Shown here in pieces: positions 58,751 to 64,000 of a stretch of 64,000 nt of DNA. The position numbers and the translations under genes were made by a program. The stretch's first letter is position 1, and each line of letters opens with the position of its first letter. Under the pieces are notes generated by a model. That model saw only the letters and a program-made list of their open reading frames with translations. It did no database searches and was not told where the DNA came from. The stretch lies in NCBI GenBank assembly GCA_009746045.1, contig RPFO01001021.1, positions 1 through 64,000 on the forward strand, in the 5' to 3' direction. This DNA is from Mesostigma viride. Lineage: Eukaryota > Streptophyta > Mesostigmatophyceae > Mesostigmatales > Mesostigmataceae.

Positions 58751-60644
58751 TTAAGGGGACGTGGCGCGCCGAATATTTTCCGCGCCAAAAAATTCGCGGT
58801 ACCGTCCGTACGGTGTATAATGTGTGCCCGGACCGCTCAACCCTCGCGGAGGTGGCCATGGCGGCATGCCTTTATGCAATATTAATCGATATGGCACGTA
58901 AACAGCTAGAAAAAATGCTTGAATTTCGCAGAAGATTAGTTGATGACCTCATGTCATGGCGGAAAGTTTACGGTTTGCAATATCGTTAATTTCTCGAACG
59001 GCTACGGGCGCGGGGGTCCAGGATATAATTTCTCTTGCGGATCATGAAATTTAATGCAGGTTTACGGCAGCTATCGTGAGGCAACGTAGGCTCTAAAGAG
59101 CGATTATGAAGCTAACTTAATGGTGTTGTCGAGTTTGTGCCGAAGCTTCCCGGTTTCTTTTACATTTCCGGCATTCAAGGTAAGAACCTACGCAGGCCTG
59201 CGCATGTCGCCTTCGACGTATTCACGGAAGGCGCACCTTCCTTGTTCGCCTGATCAATGGATGATGTCTTTTATTGTTCGAGCTTGCGTGCCAGTTTATG
59301 CATGAAACATTTCCACGCAGGCAGGTGCAATAACGTCGGCCTTTCGCCTTTTTTTCGGGCAGTTTCCCTGCAGGAAGCGCTCCATTCCTTTCGGTTGCAT
59401 CGTCAGATTCCTAGCAATTTCGTACAATTTCGTGTAGTTTGTGGCTGGCATGCTTAAGGCGCCGAGGTCAAGTTGTTGGTAATGTGTTGACATTTGTTTT
59501 CCATAATCCTTTGGACATGAGCTTGCTCAGACGCTTTGTTATGTGCCGGATCTGACACGCCTGTTTTAGTAAAGACATCCGGCATGTGCCTAGAGGCTAA
59601 CAAGCTGGCATCAGCTTCTTAGCAAATTGCCATATTGGAAAGGAAGGTGAGAGTGGTTCTTTTGCTGGCCATACTGCATGAGTGGCATTGCATTAGATAG
59701 GTGTTTTTATTGCTTTCCTTGAGCTATAACCATTAAGACTTCCCTGCTATGTGTGCAGCAAGGCAAGCTGGATAGGATGTGAATGCATGGCAGACAGCAT
59801 GTATGATTTGCTGCCAAGTTTGCAGGCTGCAGTTGCCTCTATTGCTTGGGCAGTCTTTCTAAGGTTTTTACACGTATACTTGCTGAGTTCTTGGCATAAA
59901 TTTACATGGTAACCTTGGGCTGAGCATAGTGTATGCTCTCTTGGTGCGTGTATGCCTAGCGAAGGTGTTGCTATGCGCACGCTGGCAAGGCTGGCCATGC
60001 TGAGGGCAGGGGAGGGCAGATGAGGTGCCTAGCCTTTTCTTATGTTGTGTGATCGAGTTGGGCATGTTTTTTGGCTTCTTGGATGGAAAACATGCTGTCT
60101 AGGTGGCCTTATACACAGAAAAACCTCATTTAGCGTATGTTCAGGTTTTAGCACGCAAAACCTTATAACTTGAGCTAGACTTGTCGGAATGACCTGGGAC
60201 TTGGACCACTGCTGTCCCCCTGTTAGCCGGATTTTCGCTTGATTTTGTGGCCTTATCTGAAGTGTTTATGATATGTTTATTCCCAATGTCCGGTAAAAAA
60301 AGACCTGTTTTGCGGGGAAATTAATAACTGTTCAAGGTTTTGCCATTTCCATGATGTAAATAGCTCAGCAAGCTACACACTCAGGGAACTACAAATGGTT
60401 GATTTTTGGTTGCCAACAAATGTGTGCATTGGCTGGGGCATACCCAGCCCTAATTAGCGTCTTTTTCTATTTATAGCGCAATATTGGCGTATACTTGGGG
60501 GTAGTACCCCCAACAAGTGCATGGACAAGTCACAAGAGATGTTATTTAGTGCCCGCAATCATATTTCAGCATTGTGCAAATGAATTTCAAGTGTTATTAC
60601 CATAGTTCAATTTTTAAGGGTTTTGGGGTGCCACCTCCCCTTAA
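58751..60644. mobile_element. X element, copy 2 (TTAA-flanked, piggyBac-like ends)
   Basis: The element is bounded by TTAA on both sides (58751-58754 and 60641-60644). Inside are imperfect inverted ends, GGGGACGTGGCGC against GGGGAGGTGGCAC. Related LINE-B copies at 56274 and 60918 show the empty site: CGAA and CCTAAC are there separated by only four bases. A TTAA target duplication is typical of piggyBac transposons. No transposase is recognisable in the ~1.9 kb interior, so it would be non-autonomous. Confidence 0.65.
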
Positions 60645-61095
60645 CCTAACTCTAAGCTATATCTAGTCTAGAAAAGCCTATCTACGCTACTCATCAAAAC
60701 GGCTCCTCCTCTTGGGGGGAGGCGGCTTGCCCACAGGGGCTGGCATGTGAGCCTTGACAATCTTCTGCCACCGCTTCTTGTCCTGCATGGCAGTCCAGAG
60801 AAGGGAGAGAGAGGGGATTAAATTAAATTAAATTAAATTATAACATGTCTCCGTTGGGAGATCATGTAGCACATATTCCAGGTTGGATGGGTGGTGTGGA
60901 GGAAGCCGCGTAATCGAACTATCCTAACTCTAAGCTATATCTATTCTAGAAAAAGCCTATCTACCCTTCTCATCGAAACGGCTCCTCCTCTTGGGGGGAG
61001 GCGGCTTGCCCACAGGGGCTGGCGTGTGCGCCTTGACAATCTTCTTCCACCGCGTCTTGTCCTGCATGGCAGTCCAAAGACGGGAGAGAGAATGG
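60645..61095 (-). mobile_element. LINE-B 3' ends, two partial copies
   Basis: The first part (60645-60810) completes the copy split by the X element. The second (about 60811-61095) repeats the same region with CTCCGTTGGGAG, GAAGCCGCGTAATCG and the Lys/Pro-rich end of ORF2 (complement of CTCCTCTTGGGGGGAGG). Both end inside ORF2. Confidence 0.8.
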
Positions 61096-62395
61096 ATTAA
61101 TTATCAACATCACTCCGTTGGGAGTCAATGTAGCACATATCCCTGAGAAGGGGCATATGGCTTTCAATACATCCTAGGCTACTTCATGCAAGGGTGGGAA
61201 TGTAAGCAACACTTGCTCTAGGTGCCGCAAGGGCACCTGCACCGCCATGCTGTCTCAGGTTCAACCCAGCGAAGGGGATCCTGGCACGGGGGAGGAAGAT
61301 CATCATGGCTATACAAGGGCTAGGGCATGGCTTCTCGACAGAGAGCATCTCTCTGCATGGCATATCATGGCTAAATTCTTAATGCAACATCCATGGGGGT
61401 CCCATTATAGGCATGGCTTGGCTAAATTCTAAAGGCAACATCCATGGGGGCCATTGTGGGCGCACATGCGCGTGGGCCACATGCTAGGCTAAGCCTTACT
61501 AATCTACACTACTGGTATATATATTCCTAGTCTGAGGTGGCAGGAGGGGGCTGCCAGGGCTTGTGGTCAACGTGGATGACCGCCCCCCTCCAGTATACCG
61601 GCTTCCCCCTTGCGCTCTGCCGGAGCTGAAGGTAGGTCGGCCATAGCTCGCGTCGCCGCTGTTGCTGGGCCAGGGTCAAGTCGTCGTCCAGCGTGAAGCG
61701 AGTCTCCGAGAGCTTCTTGCGGCATTTAAGGAACGCCAGCTTGTCCGCCATGTACTTAAAGGTGAGGAGCACGGGTGCCGGGCCAGCCTTCCCCCGCGCG
61801 CGGGGGAGGCGGACAGCCGACATGTCCAGCTCACCAGTGAGTAACATGGGGGCAAGAATGGCGCGCTTAAATGCCTCAAGAAGGCTCGTGGAGGTCTCAC
61901 CTGCCTGCTGGTCGAAGTGCTTGACGATGACATTGTGGCTGCGCCGGCCGGGCGATGTCGGCTTCCTCGCGAAGGTCGAGGGCTTGTTGCTTGAGTTGTG
62001 CCGAGATGGTGGAGGTGGTGGAGGTGGTGTGTTAAGCAAGTCCGCCCAGGTGGAGGGAGCATCGCCGGCCGGGCCAGCAGAAGCCGGCTGGGCGGCGATG
62101 TCCTTCACCGCCTGGGCGGTGAGGCCGGCGGTGTCATGCAAGCTCTCAAGGGCGTTGGCGGTGGCTTGAAGGCGTTGGTCGAGGTCGAGGAGCTGGGCTT
62201 TGATGTCGGCAGTGGAGGCGGAAATGGCAGTGGAGGTGGAGGCGGCGGCGGTGGAAATGTGAGGAAGTTCAGCAGCCAGCGTGCCACCCATTGCTGCGAC
62301 GTCAGCAGCAAGGGGGGTCACGTGCTGCTGAAAGGCTTCCGTGAGGATGGAATGGAGGGTGGAGGCGGAGATGGATGGAGCCCAGATCTCGCCGA
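61096..62395 (-). mobile_element. ORF1-only retroelement
   Basis: Read on the minus strand, an ORF1 frame is followed directly by a ~430-bp 3' UTR that ends in GACTCC-CAAC-GGAGT and ATAATTAATCC. The same ORF1 end plus UTR is found on the other strand at 52741-53300. No RT lies between ORF1 and the 3' end in either copy, so the unit looks like a half-LINE mobilised in trans. At its 5' side it is joined to LINE-B C-terminal sequence. Confidence 0.65.
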
Positions 62396-62516
62396 GAGAA
62401 TGGATGCGGTACTCAAACTGGGCTGGGACCACTAGGTCGTCCAGCAACATCTGGGTATAGGTCATGGCATGTTTCCCTACCTTTTTAGGAATGTTCTTGG
62501 GGCCAGGCCAGGTCAA
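61527..62516 (-). CDS. Retroelement ORF1 (gag-like), fused in frame to LINE-B C-terminus
   Basis: The open frame has 329 codons. The first ~40 (TWPGPKNIPKKVG, QMLLDDLVVPAQFEYRI) are LINE-B ORF2 C-terminus. From about residue 41 (GEIWAPSISAS) a different protein begins: a coiled-coil-like Ala/Thr-rich stretch, a Pro-rich hinge, then VIVKHFDQQ, LLTFKYMADKLAFLKCRKKL, DDDLTLAQQQRRRELWP and YWRGAVIHVDH. The last block resembles the C-terminal domain of LINE ORF1 nucleic-acid chaperones. The true ORF1 start is unclear because of the fusion. Confidence 0.65.
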   Translation of the reverse strand: MTWPGPKNIPKKVGKHAMTYTQMLLDDLVVPAQFEYRIHSLGEIWAPSISASTLHSILTEAFQQHVTPLAADVAAMGGTLAAELPHISTAAASTSTAISASTADIKAQLLDLDQRLQATANALESLHDTAGLTAQAVKDIAAQPASAGPAGDAPSTWADLLNTPPPPPPPSRHNSSNKPSTFARKPTSPGRRSHNVIVKHFDQQAGETSTSLLEAFKRAILAPMLLTGELDMSAVRLPRARGKAGPAPVLLTFKYMADKLAFLKCRKKLSETRFTLDDDLTLAQQQRRRELWPTYLQLRQSARGKPVYWRGAVIHVDHKPWQPPPATSD

Positions 62517-63098
62517 AATATGCCGCCCTGGCTGGCCGAGCCGCTGGGGACCGGCCAGACCAAGGGCGGTGTCGACCTGGCTGGTGCGAGCAAGATGTCC
62601 TACAAATGCTATCCTGCGCTGCCTAATCTAATCCGAAATACGAGGCATACCGTGATACAAAGACTCTAAGGACCTACGCTGAGAAAACCCTACATTCAGG
62701 ACCTGTCGGAGCATCCGGGTTACCGTGCCGTCTAGCTTGGCTGCCAGTGTTGCCGTGAGTGTCCATGCCTCGGCGCCATACGTGAGCACCGTGAGGACGA
62801 GGACCTTGAAGAGCATGCGCTTGCGGCACCTGCTCGTCCAGGCCAGAGAGGGGATGCGGTACTCAAACTGGGCTGGGACCACTAGGTCGTCCAGCAACAT
62901 CTGGGTATAGGTCATGGCATGTTGCCCTACCCTTTTAGGAATGTTCTTGGGGCCAGGCCAGGTCAAAATATGCCGCCCTGGTTGGCCGAGCCGCTGGGGA
63001 CTGGCCAGACCAAGGGCGGTGTCGACCTGGCTGGTGCGAGCAAGATGTCCTACAAATGCTATCCTACGCTGCCTAATCTCATCCGAAATACGAGGCAT
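62396..63098 (-). mobile_element. LINE-B C-terminal region, tandemly duplicated
   Basis: The minus strand encodes FVGHLARTSQ, HILTWPGPKNIPK and QMLLDDLVVPAQFEYRI twice, at 63098-62850 and 62665-62400, with VLTVLTYGAEAWTLTA and RMLRQVLNVGF between them. The two ~250-bp copies differ at only a few positions. Confidence 0.85.
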
Positions 63099-63796
63099 TA
63101 TAAGCAATTTAATTTCGCAGCTTTTACCGCAGTTACTGCACATCCGGAAGACCATTAGCGGCCTTAGCGCGGAACCTTGGGCACGCCATATCCTCTGGTG
63201 GCTTACTGCCCCAGGCTGGCAGTATAGGAAGGTCGGGCATAGCCTAAAGAGCTGATTATCTGACGACAAAGATATGCATTGCACGAAGCAAGAAACAGAC
63301 GGATTTCGCACCCCCTTTTAAATTAATTTTTAATTTTTAATATTTATTCACGTCAATGCCGGACAATTAAAAGCGAAACTCAAAAAACGAAAACACTAAC
63401 GTTTTCGGGAATAAATTATAACGAACAAGCTGAGTTATCGTGCCGGGATTTTCGTGTCCTCATGTGACCAAGACTTTGAGACACGTACCACCGAGAAATC
63501 CAGTTTTCGCGAAAAACTGGTCCGCTGTGAACAAAACTTTTTGTCCCGTTCAATGCCCGCGTCGCAATCACAGCGTATATAAGTCCAAAATTATTCCATG
63601 GATTAACCGTGATGTAAGCTTTGTTTTGACACCTCGAGCGGCTGCAATGACGCAAGTTTCAGAACGCTAGCTCATGCTCGACCGCCATGGGTGTTTTGGT
63701 CGTTTTCGTCAGTCGTGGCGCGGGAAAAATCTAGATCTCGGACGAATTCCGGACAATAATTTATGTAAAAATTTGGCGGGGCTCGCGGTGTTGTGA
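63099..63796. other. Unassigned sequence
   Basis: This 0.7-kb stretch has no recognised coding region. It is AT-rich around 63310-63420. I see no repeat shared with other parts of the window until the R1 fragment. Confidence 0.4.
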
Positions 63797-63878
63797 CGCG
63801 GACAAGATAACGGCAGGCTCGAGCTACCATGGTCCGGATTCTCCCGATTTCTGGCCTGCGCTGGTTGTCTCCTTGATA
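63797..63878 (-). mobile_element. Repeat family R1, terminal fragment d
   Basis: The complement of this stretch reads TATCAAGGAGACAACCAGCG at its start and GCCGTTATCTTGTCCGCGT at its end, nearly identical to the first 80 bp of R1a and R1b. The match stops sharply on both sides, so this is a detached R1 end. Confidence 0.85.
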
Positions 63879-64000
63879 AGATATGGCATGATTCCATGTG
63901 TTTATGATTTGTTTTATTTTTTTTGGTGAAAAAAAGTACCCTTATTGCGGGAAAATCCATCAATGTGTCTAAACATCATTGTTTTGTGCTCAAAATTAGG

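Overview
The window is nuclear DNA of a eukaryote, most likely a green alga or another member of the green plant lineage. Six host genes are split by GT-AG introns of roughly 200-1600 bp. Their exons are GC-rich and their introns and spacers are full of repeats. The exocyst subunit SEC6 and the EF-hand-like/TLDc protein read like plant homologues, while a gene joining SDS22-type leucine-rich repeats to a KY/transglutaminase-like domain is not typical of land plants. The lineage is inferred from protein family resemblance only.

Positions 1-44000 hold the host genes, and their strands alternate strictly: SEC6 (-, 3' part not in the window), LRR-KY protein (+), pirin (-), TLDc protein (+), WEE1-like kinase (-), UBE2E-like ubiquitin-conjugating-fold protein (+). 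I rebuilt each model exon by exon from splice sites, codon phase and family motifs. Five are complete: 1114, 292, 647, 1468 and 158 residues. Special points are a 7-nt microexon in pirin, an Arg in place of the catalytic Cys in the E2-like protein, tandem copies of the exon end plus 5' splice site in two introns of that gene, and a transglutaminase-like domain without its Cys. Minisatellites fill several introns: 43/50 bp units at the left edge, a 13-bp-based array in SEC6, and 27-bp, 46-bp and (GGGT)n arrays in the TLDc gene.

Positions 44000-64000 show no host gene. They are layered mobile DNA: a tRNA-like SINE, a repeat family R1 with a recent 705-bp tandem duplication, a Penelope-like reverse transcriptase scrap, a hAT element with perfect 18-bp terminal repeats and 8-bp target duplication, a second hAT-type element, a TTAA-flanked element, two LINE families (A and B) and an ORF1-only retroelement. 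The retroelements share a 3' hairpin with a CAAC loop whose outer stem varies in a compensated way between families.

The host genes are unrelated housekeeping and regulatory functions (vesicle tethering, cell-cycle kinase, ubiquitin-fold protein, pirin, TLDc). I see no operon-like logic and no sign of a new multi-gene system. The novelty lies in gene structure (microexon, duplicated splice donors), degenerate enzyme domains and the transposon archaeology.
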